NCBI GenBank assembly: GCA_035568175.1
Contig: DATMON010000018.1
Location: forward strand, 1 to 64,000
DNA from: AV40 sp035568175
Lineage (GTDB): Bacteria > Verrucomicrobiota > Verrucomicrobiia > Chthoniobacterales > UBA10450
Direction: 5' to 3'
Length of the DNA: 64,000 nt
Within the stretch, counting starts at the first letter, position 1. Every line of letters starts with the position of its first letter. Of this stretch, positions 15,509 to 25,100 are shown piece after piece. The notes under the pieces were generated by a model that made no database searches, was not told the DNA's origin, and saw nothing but the letters and a program-made list of their open reading frames with translations. Position numbers and translations under genes: made by a program.

Positions 15509-16918
15509 TTACTTTGTCTTGGTGGCCGCTTTATTGGGAAAGGTCAACGTTACGGTCGTTCCGCGTCCCAATTCGCTCTCGATCCTGGCGGAGCCTCCGT
15601 GAAGATCGACAATCGACTTGACCAAGGCGAGCCCAAGACCGGTTCCAGCAGAACTGCGCGAAGCATCACCGCGATAAAAGCGGTCAAAGACTCGGGGCAA
15701 ATGTTCCGGGGGGATTCCAGAGCCGGTGTCGCGGACGGAAACGTCGGTGCGGCCATCACGACTGCCGATTGAAATGCGAATGTTTCCACCATCGGTTGTG
15801 AAGCGGAGCGCATTATCGATCAAATTGCTCAGCGCGCGGTTGAAGAGCGCCGGATCGGCAAAGATTTGACCTTCGCCATCGGGGGTGATGGTTACATGTC
15901 GATCTTCGGCCACGGTCTGATAGAAGCTGGCGATCTTTTCGAGCGCACTGCGCCCGTCAAACAATGATCGCTCAATCTGTTGTTCGGCGGATTCAGCCCG
16001 GGCGAGAAACAGTAGATTATCAATGATTCCGGAAAGACGTTCGCACTCGGCCGCAGTCGATTCGATAATTGAGCGATATTCTTCTGAACTGCGTTCACGA
16101 GTGAGTGCAACTTGGGCCTCGCCGAGCATGTTTCCGATTGGCGTTCGTAATTCGTGAGCCAGATCGGCGGAGAACTGAGACAGACGGGTGAATGAATCTT
16201 CGAGACGATCGAGCATACCGTCGAAAGCAGTGACCACCGGCTGCAGTTCGCGGGGCCATTGCGTCGGTTCGATGCGCTCGCTGAGATGCGCCGGCTGAAC
16301 GCGTTCAAGGGAACGCTTCATCTCCGCCAGCGGGCGGAGGGCCCTCCGAGTTACAATAATAGCGACGAGAGTGGATGCGATAAGCCCAAGACCAAGCACG
16401 AGCGCAAGCAGAGCGCCGAACTCCTTTCGGAAGCGCTCGTCGGCGGAGCGATCCTGAGCGATTTGAAGAAGGTAAGGCTGGCCATTCACTGTTTCGTTTC
16501 TCGCAGTGAGTGAAAATAACTTCCCTTCCTTGTGGTAATCTTTGGTTGAACGGGGCAGGGATGTCGACGTTTGCGGCGGTGCAAAAATCTTTGGCGGCAG
16601 CAGACGATCCATCCCGGGCGTTTCTGTTACGACATCTCCAGATGGATCGATAATGCGCATCCAGTAGACAACCGGTTCGCCGGCGCGGCGATTTTTCAAT
16701 TCGCGATCGACGGTATTGAGCCCATCTGATTGCTTCAGATCGGTGCGAATCGCGGCGAGTTTGTCGGCCAGGACGGCGTTGTCTTCTTCAAAAGCGTGGC
16801 GGACAACCATCCAGTAAAACACGCCGAGCCCGCAGCAGAGTAAAAGCGCGGCGCAGAGGGTGAAGAGCAACACCAGCTGCGTCGCGATCGAACGGGCTTC
16901 AGTCCGGTTTGAGGACAT
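15509..16918 (-). CDS. Sensor histidine kinase, heavy-metal (CusS-like) type
   Basis: 469 residues from ATG 16918, overlapping the regulator gene by 20 bases. The longer upstream frame lies in regulator coding sequence. Two membrane spans (about 13-35 and about 170-192) bracket a periplasmic sensor of about 130 residues. A HAMP linker follows (RRALRPLAEMKRSLERV). The H-box is FSADLAHELRTPIGNML, the N-box LIDNALRF, and the G-boxes DTGSGIP and GTGLGLALVKSI. It phosphorylates the response regulator encoded upstream. The metal specificity is inferred from overall similarity and the nearby CusR-like box, not from a visible metal site. Confidence 0.85.
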   Translation of the reverse strand: MSSNRTEARSIATQLVLLFTLCAALLLCCGLGVFYWMVVRHAFEEDNAVLADKLAAIRTDLKQSDGLNTVDRELKNRRAGEPVVYWMRIIDPSGDVVTETPGMDRLLPPKIFAPPQTSTSLPRSTKDYHKEGKLFSLTARNETVNGQPYLLQIAQDRSADERFRKEFGALLALVLGLGLIASTLVAIIVTRRALRPLAEMKRSLERVQPAHLSERIEPTQWPRELQPVVTAFDGMLDRLEDSFTRLSQFSADLAHELRTPIGNMLGEAQVALTRERSSEEYRSIIESTAAECERLSGIIDNLLFLARAESAEQQIERSLFDGRSALEKIASFYQTVAEDRHVTITPDGEGQIFADPALFNRALSNLIDNALRFTTDGGNIRISIGSRDGRTDVSVRDTGSGIPPEHLPRVFDRFYRGDASRSSAGTGLGLALVKSIVDLHGGSARIESELGRGTTVTLTFPNKAATKTK

Positions 16919-17570
16919 AACCGACGCCGCGAATTGTGTGCACGAGTTTCTTCTTGAATGGATCATCGACTTTCGCCCGCAATCGCCGGACAACAACATC
17001 GACAACATTGGTATCGGTGTTGAAGTCGATGTCCCAGACGTGCTCCGCGATTTCTTTGCGCGAGACGACCTCGCCGGCCGCGCGAGCCAATTGAGTCAAA
17101 AGCAGGAATTCCTTTGGCGTGAGATCGAGTGCGACGCCATGCCGGGTGGCCCGATGGCGCCGGGTGTCGATGCTTAAATCTTCAATGCGCAATTGCCCGC
17201 TGCGCGGTGCCGGGACCCGACGTAACAACGAACGGACGCGCGCAAGCAACTCCGCGAAGGAAAACGGTTTTACCAGATAATCGTCCGCGCCGAGCTCAAG
17301 TCCTTTAACTCGGTCGCGCACGCTATCGCGGGCAGTCAGAAAGAGGATCGGTGTCCGAAAACCGGCGGTGCGAAGTTCCTCGACCACAGTCCAACCATCT
17401 TTTTTTGGAATCATTACATCGACGATGAGCAAATCGAACTTGCGCTCTCGCGCGATATTTAGTCCGAGTGCGCCGTCGGGTGCGATATCGACCCGGAACC
17501 CGGCTTCACGAAGTCCCTTGGCGAGAAATGCCGCGGTTTTCTTTTCGTCTTCGATGATCAGAATCCGCAC
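16899..17570 (-). CDS. OmpR-family response regulator (CusR-like)
   Basis: 223 residues, a standard length for the family. The receiver domain has acidic pocket EDE at 7-9, phospho-acceptor Asp51 in LLIVDVMIPKKDGW, the T of LFLTARD and the lysine of YLVKPF. The C-terminal winged helix (from about 125) contains RIEDLSIDTRRHRATRHG, LTPKEFLLL and TVVDVVVRRLRAKVDDPF-like recognition sequence (NVVDVVVRRLRAKVDD), ending RGVGYVLKPD. Forms an operon with the sensor kinase. Confidence 0.9.
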   Translation of the reverse strand: MRILIIEDEKKTAAFLAKGLREAGFRVDIAPDGALGLNIARERKFDLLIVDVMIPKKDGWTVVEELRTAGFRTPILFLTARDSVRDRVKGLELGADDYLVKPFSFAELLARVRSLLRRVPAPRSGQLRIEDLSIDTRRHRATRHGVALDLTPKEFLLLTQLARAAGEVVSRKEIAEHVWDIDFNTDTNVVDVVVRRLRAKVDDPFKKKLVHTIRGVGYVLKPD

Positions 17571-17590
17571 GGATCAATCTATAACACAAA

Positions 17591-17616
17591 AAGGCCGCCT
17601 CCGAGGAAGCGGCCTC
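17591..17616 (-). terminator. Intrinsic terminator after the first dockerin-tail gene
   Basis: On the minus strand AGGCCGC...GCGGCCT (7-bp stem, 10-base loop) is followed by a T5 run. It lies between the 17643-21074 gene and the regulator gene, so it insulates the two-component operon. Confidence 0.8.
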
Positions 17617-17642
17617 TTCGCAAAAACAAGGTCGCCGCCGAT

Positions 17643-20600
17643 TTACGGCGGTAAAGCGGTGCCCGATCTGGATTGAACAACCGCAATGTCGGAACTGTTG
17701 ATAAAACCGTTGACCGTGACGTCTTCGCGGAAGTTGGCTCCGGTGACCGGCTGTCCCGATTGCGATTGGGTTTGTGAGATGTCGCTCGAGTTAACAGCGC
17801 CGTTGCCGGTGGTGTCGCCCTCAAGCACGCCCATTGGCAACGAAACGTTTCCGGTGCCGGTGCCGTCGCTCACATTAGTAAGGGTGATCGTGAGAGTCTG
17901 GGCATTCGTGACTTTCGTCAGGTTCACCGTCACCAGCGGTCCATTGACGCTAAAGCTGCTGACCATGGCCTGACCGTCTGACGACGCGACGGATGCGCCA
18001 CCGACCGTGATCGTATTCGCGAAACTGATGATCACCTTGTGGTTGCCGTTGGGACCGCCAGTGCGGCATTCAATCCCAGCGCTTCCGCTAACCGGAAGGT
18101 TCACGTCGAAATCGCCGGCAGAGCCGTGCGTCTTTCGAGAGACCGCACTCACCGGAAAAATCGAAGAATTCGCGAGGCAGGTTACGGCCACGGGATTATT
18201 GAGCGCGAGCGGGCCGCTGAGCTGTCTGGCAAACTCAACGTGGGTCGAAGTCGAACCATTGTCGGCGAAAGAAATGTTTGCCAGACCATCCGGTCCAATT
18301 GCGACCTGGAAGAAGTCGAGCAACGAACGGTCTCCGTTATTCAATAGACAAAGCAGCCCCAGATTACAGATGCTGCCGTTATGCATAACGTGATCGCTCA
18401 CCTTCGAAGTCGTGAAGACCGGTTCGCGGGCGTTCGCATTTAGCGATTGTGCCATGAACGTATTCCAGTGTGTCGAAAGTGGCGCGGTGTTTGGATCGAG
18501 CGGTGTGCCGTCCGGGTTTGTCGCGCTGGTTTGATAGAACACTATGTCGACTCGACCATTGTCTCCGGCTGCGATCCATGGCATTTCTGCGGCGCCGGGT
18601 CCCTGACTGACCTGGAATGGCCCGTAAAAATTATTCCCATGATCATGCGATGCGGCGAACCAGATCATGTACTCATTGTTTCGCCCATTATTCATCGCCC
18701 AAACGGCGTAAATGTTGCCGGCGGAATCAATCGCGCCGGACGGGAAGTCGTTTGAACAATTGTTGCCGAAGGTGGTGGTGCCCGGAGGCGGAGTGGGCGC
18801 CGTGGTTGGCGAGTCAAATACGCCTTTGAAGACGGGATGATTCACCATCGGTCCTGGGGGCGCGCCGGCCGCAGCGGGCGCTGGTCCGACCGCTTCCCAT
18901 ACATTCGGCATTTTTCCGAAAGGCGGGTTGGCGCGATTCGTGTTCACGGTCGATGCATTAAAGATGCCGTAAACCATGTGACTACGTGGATCGGTGAAAA
19001 CGGGGCCGGGATTGGTGTTGGGGAATGTTGATGTTGGCGGAAGAATTAGTTCCGGATCGGTCATGCCGCTGGTTGGGGGCGACCAGCCGCCGTCGTTTGT
19101 CATCGCCGAGAATCGAATCGCCTCACTCGAAAACTCATGGTCCATCAAATAAATTGTTTGATCGGCCGCAGTCGGCGCGTGGTCGAACGCCATCCACTGC
19201 CGGTCGGAGGATACCGAAACGACGCCGCCTGCACCGCCGGGGCCTGGCGGATTCCACGTTGAGCCGCCGTCGGTCGACTTCTCAATGTTCACATCGCTGA
19301 CAGCGAGATCCGCGAAGTAGAGATCGTCGGGTCGAGCGCCGCCAGGTTTAAGAATTGGAAGAATGTCCTCGTCGCCGGCACCCGCGTTTGGGTTAGCGGC
19401 GACTGGATTAACGGGTGGCAAAAAGCTGGCGCCGAGATTGACCGATTTCCAAACCCACGGATTGCCCGGTGTCGTGGTGAAGATGCAGTTGTGCGAATCG
19501 ACTTTGATGCCGGGCTCTCCACCGGGAGATCCGACGGCGATGTTCGCAGTGAAGGTTGCCGCTGCTGGAGCCGCTGGGGGCACGGCCGCACTCGGGCCGG
19601 CAGTTTGTTTTGTGTACCAAGTCTTGGCGTAGCAATTCGATACTGGTGGTCCGACGCAATCATTGACTCCATCGACGTAAGCGATGTTGGCATTGCCATC
19701 GCGGTCGATCGTCATGGTGTAGTACTCGGCCAGATCGCGGGTGCTTCCGCTGCAGTTACCGCCACGCGAACAAATCGCGTCGTTATGAACGTTGGAAGCA
19801 ACTTTTATCTGAGTGAAAGCTGGGACGCTATCCAGGGCATTCGTGGTCTGAGCAAAGAAAACGTTCCACCATTGACCCTGGTTCACGTCCGGATTTGGAA
19901 CGCTGTCGGGCGAGCTCATGGTCGAGCCGTACCAGGTGATGTCGACCACACCGGGGCTGCCGGCGACGATCCATGGCATCACGGTACTGTTGTTACCGGC
20001 GCCACTATCGACTTGAACCGGCGGAAGCCAGGTCGCGCCCTGATCGGTCGAGCTCGTCAGAAAGACATGGGCGTTGGTGCGATTTGTGGTGCCATCGGAT
20101 AGTGTGAAAACAACGTGAACGTTTCCGCCGCGATCGACCGCGATAATTGGGAACGTGTTCTCGACACTTTTTCCGACCGGAAAAGTCTTGATGCTGCTGG
20201 TCGCCCAAGTCGCGCCGCCGTCGATTGATTTGAGCAGGTTCAACTGATTCGGGAGACCGGCCGGTGTAAAGGTTGTGTAGATATTTCCGTTGTACTGATC
20301 GACCGCGACATTGTTCTCACGCGAAAGTCCGCCGACGGGAGTAAGCATTTGCGGAGCGCTAAAAGTTTTTCCAGCGTCAGTCGATTTCGTAAACCAGATT
20401 CCGGTGTTGGCCGGCGCCTGATCAAACGTCATGTAAAGCGTTTGCGGTCCGTAAGCGGCGATCCATTGGCGATCGTTGACTGGAATTCCAGCGGAGGCGG
20501 GATTTACCGACCAGGCCTGATCGGTGTTCACGGTGCCACCAGTTCCGCCATCTTTTGAAACCGACATCGTGGTGTTGCCCAGGTAGAGACTGGCCAGATA

Positions 20601-21074
20601 AACATACCCGCCGCTCGAAACATCGAGCGAATCATCTCCGCCGCCTGCGCCAACGGTGCACGGCACGGTCGCCGGTTGGATATCACACTTATCTTGTGCG
20701 CCATCGGGTTCGCCCAGATAAACAAAGGTTGCGCCTTTATCGATCGACTTCCAAAGATCGACACCGCCGGGGACGCCGTGGATGGCGGTAATATAAATGT
20801 TTCCAAAGATGTCGACCTTAATTTCGGGTTCGAGGTCCTGGTCTTTGAGGGACACAACTCCGCCGGGAATGGCGAGGACGGGCGGACGGACCAACTCTTT
20901 CGGCGTACTAAAAGTTAAGTTGCTCGCCATGATCCTAGTCGCGATGCGATAGGCAGCCACTTCCTTGTTTGAGGCGCGTCGTTGTTTACCAAAAGCGTCA
21001 GATAAAAAAAGACCACCAATCGCGGTCGTGGTTATTGCGACGAGGAATGCGGACCAACGCAGTGTGGGGTTCAT
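17643..21074 (-). CDS. Secreted sialidase-like beta-propeller protein with dockerin-like tail
   Basis: 1143 residues. The signal sequence lies in MNPTLRWSAFLVAITTTAIG. Two blocks of Asp-box repeats indicate BNR/sialidase-type propellers: STDAGKTF, SIDGGATW, STDQGATW and STDGGSTW, plus a degenerate DHGNNF. No complete sialidase catalytic set was identified, so enzyme activity is open. The last 168 residues (17643 to about 18149) are the module shared by seven proteins in this window: SRKTHGSAGDFDVNLPVSG, GIECRTGG, then dockerin repeats GDTTGNGAVNSSDI and REDVTVNGFINSSDI, ending SGTALPP. Probably extracellular or surface-bound. It has its own terminator. Confidence 0.8.
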   Translation of the reverse strand: MNPTLRWSAFLVAITTTAIGGLFLSDAFGKQRRASNKEVAAYRIATRIMASNLTFSTPKELVRPPVLAIPGGVVSLKDQDLEPEIKVDIFGNIYITAIHGVPGGVDLWKSIDKGATFVYLGEPDGAQDKCDIQPATVPCTVGAGGGDDSLDVSSGGYVYLASLYLGNTTMSVSKDGGTGGTVNTDQAWSVNPASAGIPVNDRQWIAAYGPQTLYMTFDQAPANTGIWFTKSTDAGKTFSAPQMLTPVGGLSRENNVAVDQYNGNIYTTFTPAGLPNQLNLLKSIDGGATWATSSIKTFPVGKSVENTFPIIAVDRGGNVHVVFTLSDGTTNRTNAHVFLTSSTDQGATWLPPVQVDSGAGNNSTVMPWIVAGSPGVVDITWYGSTMSSPDSVPNPDVNQGQWWNVFFAQTTNALDSVPAFTQIKVASNVHNDAICSRGGNCSGSTRDLAEYYTMTIDRDGNANIAYVDGVNDCVGPPVSNCYAKTWYTKQTAGPSAAVPPAAPAAATFTANIAVGSPGGEPGIKVDSHNCIFTTTPGNPWVWKSVNLGASFLPPVNPVAANPNAGAGDEDILPILKPGGARPDDLYFADLAVSDVNIEKSTDGGSTWNPPGPGGAGGVVSVSSDRQWMAFDHAPTAADQTIYLMDHEFSSEAIRFSAMTNDGGWSPPTSGMTDPELILPPTSTFPNTNPGPVFTDPRSHMVYGIFNASTVNTNRANPPFGKMPNVWEAVGPAPAAAGAPPGPMVNHPVFKGVFDSPTTAPTPPPGTTTFGNNCSNDFPSGAIDSAGNIYAVWAMNNGRNNEYMIWFAASHDHGNNFYGPFQVSQGPGAAEMPWIAAGDNGRVDIVFYQTSATNPDGTPLDPNTAPLSTHWNTFMAQSLNANAREPVFTTSKVSDHVMHNGSICNLGLLCLLNNGDRSLLDFFQVAIGPDGLANISFADNGSTSTHVEFARQLSGPLALNNPVAVTCLANSSIFPVSAVSRKTHGSAGDFDVNLPVSGSAGIECRTGGPNGNHKVIISFANTITVGGASVASSDGQAMVSSFSVNGPLVTVNLTKVTNAQTLTITLTNVSDGTGTGNVSLPMGVLEGDTTGNGAVNSSDISQTQSQSGQPVTGANFREDVTVNGFINSSDIAVVQSRSGTALPP

Positions 21075-21178
21075 AGGGATCCTTTCTCTAAGGCTAATTC
21101 TTATTCGGATTGAAATGGCGTTGTGGTCGCCAGTTCGGAAAGATTGTTGACGTGGCGGGAACGAATTCGAGGTAAAAA

Positions 21179-21209
21179 AACTGCGCTGACCTTCCGGGTC
21201 AGCGCAGTT
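21179..21209 (-). terminator. Intrinsic terminator of the PEP-CTERM gene
   Basis: AACTGCGCTGACC / GGTCAGCGCAGTT, a perfect 13-bp stem with a 5-base loop. On the minus strand it is followed by a run of seven T. It lies just downstream of the 21234 stop. Confidence 0.9.
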
Positions 21210-21233
21210 TTCGTGAAGAACTGGACGACGAGG

Positions 21234-21929
21234 TTATCCCCTGCGTCGGGCGCGCAACATCGTCAAACCCACCGTTCCGAGGCTGCCCAAACCGAGCAGT
21301 GACAAGGTGGCCGGTTCCGGGATCACGGTGATCGTGTAAATCGCCTGCGGAATCGCGCTGTCGCGCTGAGTCGGGTCGGTATTATTATTTGTCGCTTCAG
21401 AGGTCAGGCCGGCCAGATGGGTTGTTTCAATATGATAAGTGCCAGGGGCAAGACCGGAGACACTGAAATTCAACGTGGCAACTTCGAACATGCCGGCAGC
21501 GTGGGCGGGAAACGTTCCCCCAAGGTCGCCCGTGTCGACAGTGCCAGTATTTGGATTGGCCACGCTATCGTGACTGGATCGAAATCCGGAATCTGCTCCA
21601 GCCGTTTGGTTGAACACTTTGTTAACACTCGGATCCGTTTGGCTCGTGATCGTAAAATAGGTCTCGCTCGTCAGCGTAATGTGAGACGCCGCGCCTTGTT
21701 CGGTTTCCAACCAATAGGAGAGACCCTGAAGCATGTTGGGATTACTGCCGTCCGTGGTGAAAGTCAGGAACACATTAACGCTGAAGTTGAATGTGCCGAC
21801 ATTAGACGTCGTTAAGGTTGGCGTGCCGCTGCCATTGTCGAATGACAGAAGGACACTCGTTATCGTGGCCGGAGCCGAAGCAATGGCCAGCAATGAGATG
21901 GCTGCGAGGCTGAGGATCGTTTTCTTCAT
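21234..21929 (-). CDS. PEP-CTERM sorted exported protein
   Basis: 231 residues. The signal peptide is MKKTILSLAAISLLAIASAP. The middle is beta-rich with many Thr/Ser/Asn. The C-terminus is a textbook PEP-CTERM signal: VIPEPATLSLLGLGSLG, a hydrophobic helix, then RARRRG. Such proteins are processed by an exosortase and are usually linked to exopolysaccharide formation. GGGAGA lies a few bases upstream of the ATG. It stands alone between two dockerin-tail genes and has its own terminator. Function of the mature domain unknown. Confidence 0.9.
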   Translation of the reverse strand: MKKTILSLAAISLLAIASAPATITSVLLSFDNGSGTPTLTTSNVGTFNFSVNVFLTFTTDGSNPNMLQGLSYWLETEQGAASHITLTSETYFTITSQTDPSVNKVFNQTAGADSGFRSSHDSVANPNTGTVDTGDLGGTFPAHAAGMFEVATLNFSVSGLAPGTYHIETTHLAGLTSEATNNNTDPTQRDSAIPQAIYTITVIPEPATLSLLGLGSLGTVGLTMLRARRRG

Positions 21930-22163
21930 TTAGTTGTTCTCCCGATTGTTTTTTGTTTTTCGAATTGTGGTTCAGTTGCTGACGTTAATGCAGGCTTTGA
22001 TGGGCATTTTCATGTTAGGCATTTTTGCCTCCAAAAAGCCAGAAAAATTTATAGTAATTTCACTCATTCTGCTAAGGTGTTGGTTCTGAATCGGTTTGCC
22101 TCGGTCGGGTGGATGCCTGCTTTTATTAGTTTTCTGATTTTTTAAACCAGGCTGGTTTTCCCC

Positions 22164-25100
22164 TCACGGACTGGTCGGCAAGGCTGTTCCTGACTTCGAT
22201 TGAACCAGGGAAATATCTGAGCTGTTGATCAGCCCGTTGACGGTGACGTCCTCCCGGAAATTGGTTACAGTCGCGGGCTGGCCGGATTGCGCCTGGGTCT
22301 GCACGATGTCGCTCGAGTTCACGGCACCGTTGGCCGTTGTATCGCCAATTAGCACGCCCATTTGAGGCCCGATGACGTTGCCGATCGCGCCGGTCGAATC
22401 CTTCGCGTTAACTAACGAGACTGCGATGTACTGTGCGTTGGTCACGCCGGTGAGGTTCACCAGGAACTGATTGGCGGTTAGATTGAGGCCGGCATTAGGC
22501 CCAAGAACGGTGCTGCTCACGGTGCCAGCGCCAGTCGTCACGGTCGCGCTATCGACGCTGGTGAGATTGTTCGCGAAAGTGAATACGAGTCTGTAATTGC
22601 CATTAGCACCACCGCTCCGACATTCTACTCCACGCGTTCCAGTGAGCGGCAAGTTGACATCGAACGTACCCGCAGTGCCATGAGTCATGCGCGATACAAC
22701 TGGATTCACGCTGCTTAACTGCGGCGGGGCCGCTGAATTAACTGTAATAATGACCTGCGCTGGATTGATGCTCGTTAGGCCGGCCGTATCTCCAACTGTC
22801 AACCTGGCAGGGTACGCGCCAGGCTTCGAATAGTTGTGCGAAAACATCGGGTGGGCTCCATCCTGAGTGACAGGTGCGCTACCGTCACCGAAGTCGAGCG
22901 TGTAAGAATTGATCGTGCCACATGCACCGCTTGGCTCGTTCGAGGCCGAGGCATCAAAGGTGACCGCCAAAGGCGCATTGCCCGACAGCGGATTAGCCGA
23001 AAGGATCGCAATCGGCGGTTTCTCCGAACAACTGATATTGCCAACTCGCGTGTATGACCCGGTTACACCGGTAGTCGTCACGGTTTCGAGGACTCCGGCA
23101 CCTGCTCCAACAAGGAGGTAGGTATTGCCGCCGACGCTAGACAGCTTTGCGCCTGGATTACGTGCGTCCCAATCAAAGGCAACTCCGATTCCGGGAGCGC
23201 CTGGGGCGTTAAAGTGGACCAGGTTCGCGACATTAAGCTTGAATGTGATCGTTCCATCCTTCGTCGTGACCCCCGATAAGATGCTACAAGTGGCAGTGGC
23301 GCTTTGCGTGCAGAGTCCGTTATCAATGGTCCCGCCACCGGTTCTTGGGTCTCTTCTTCCCAATGTGACAGCGGGTGTCGCGGGTGAATTGGGCGGAATC
23401 GTATTTATGTCCACGAAGATGGTTTCGGCATTGCTGGTGGTGTCAGTTACGCTAAAGAGGATTTGCCATTCGGAGTTCGGTGGCAACACCGCCATACCTG
23501 TGCCGCTCGGATCCAGCGTTTGCACACGCATGACAAAAGTTAGCGAGTTGTCAGTACAGCTGGTGAAGGGCTCGCCGATACTAACGTTCTGGATTGTCAG
23601 TTCGCCCGAGGTTGGATCGCCGGAGGTTGTGAACGGTGCTTGAAGAGCTCCGGCGCAGTTTACCGTAGTGAATGGGGCCGTACACGGGCTTCCGCCGAGC
23701 GGGCAGGTAATGCTACCAAGCACGAGTTCCTGACAGAAGCCGGATTCTCCAATGTCATTGACCGCGGCGACGTGATAAAAATAATTTGGCACACTCGGCA
23801 GTGTCGTCGTGTCGAGATATTTTGTGTGTTTGTTGGTTGGGCTGTTTGTAACGTGCGCGAGGAAAGTTTCGGTGCCGGTGCTGGTACCGCGGTAGATATT
23901 GTAGCCCGTAATTGGATACACGGCGGGGTTTCCGCCATTGTCTGGCTCCAGCCACGAAACGAGCACGCCACCGGCTCCTTTGACGGCCGAAACTGCCTGC
24001 GGATTGGCCGGAGGCATCGGCTCGACCGGGTCAAAATGCGAAAATAGTCTTGGCCCGCCCGATTGCCGCGCGACGGTTGCCTGATCTGCATTTGAGTCTG
24101 ATGGAGCAGAGCTGTTCGTGCAGTTGACACAGCCATCGGCGAACGAGAGCACTCCGCGTCCCTGGCTGTCGATATCAAAACCATTAAAGTCCAGAAGATT
24201 TCGCGGGGTGCTGCAGAACGTGCCTCCGTTACACACCGGGCCTACCTGAACGGGATCGTCCGGAGTCGCATCGATCGTTGCCCAGGAATTACCACCGTCA
24301 TAAGTCGTGGCAATGTAGAGATGCCACACGCCCAGAAAGTTCGGATCCGTTGAGGAGTTCCCCGCGGTGGTCGTTCCTAGGAATCCAAACGCGGCGCGGT
24401 TGTCATCTCCAGCAACTACTACCGGGAAGGTAGAGTTCACAATACAGAAGGGTGCCCCTACATCCTTGGGCGTGCTCCAAGTGATGCCTCGATCGTGCGA
24501 CATCGCGATCTTTGCCGTGCCGTCGCTGTCGTTGTAGCCGAAGTAGATGGTATTTGGGACCTGACCGTTCGGCTTGCCTACGTCGTTTAAACCGATTCCA
24601 ACTGAGGGGTCAACCAGTCCGGCTTTCGGGCTTCCGCTTCCCGGGACGTTACGCTGCGTCCAGGTAATTCCGTTGTCAGTCGAAACGGCGACACCTTGAT
24701 TGCTCCCGGGCAGAGTGCACGAATAGTTCGGCACGTAGACCGTGCCATCTCGCGCAACCTTCACGTGCCCGTGAATCGAGCCGACGCACTGCTGCGGATT
24801 GTAGATGGGAATTCCTGGTCCGAAAGTTAGACCGCCGTCATCGCTCCGGGAGCATTCCGCTTCCGGTGCAATATTCTGAGTGCAATAATAAATGGCGTTC
24901 GCATAGACCGCATTTGGAGGAGGTGGCGGAGTCGCGTTAGGATTGTATGGGCCGCCACCTACAGTTTCGTGATCTGGTCCTTGTGGTACTCCGCCGCCTT
25001 GTGTCTGGATGTGTGTGGCGCCGTCATCATCCGTAAAAGACATGTTACTATCGCCAGCGGTAAGTTGTCCATGAAAAGTACGTCCCGGTGTAGCAGGATT

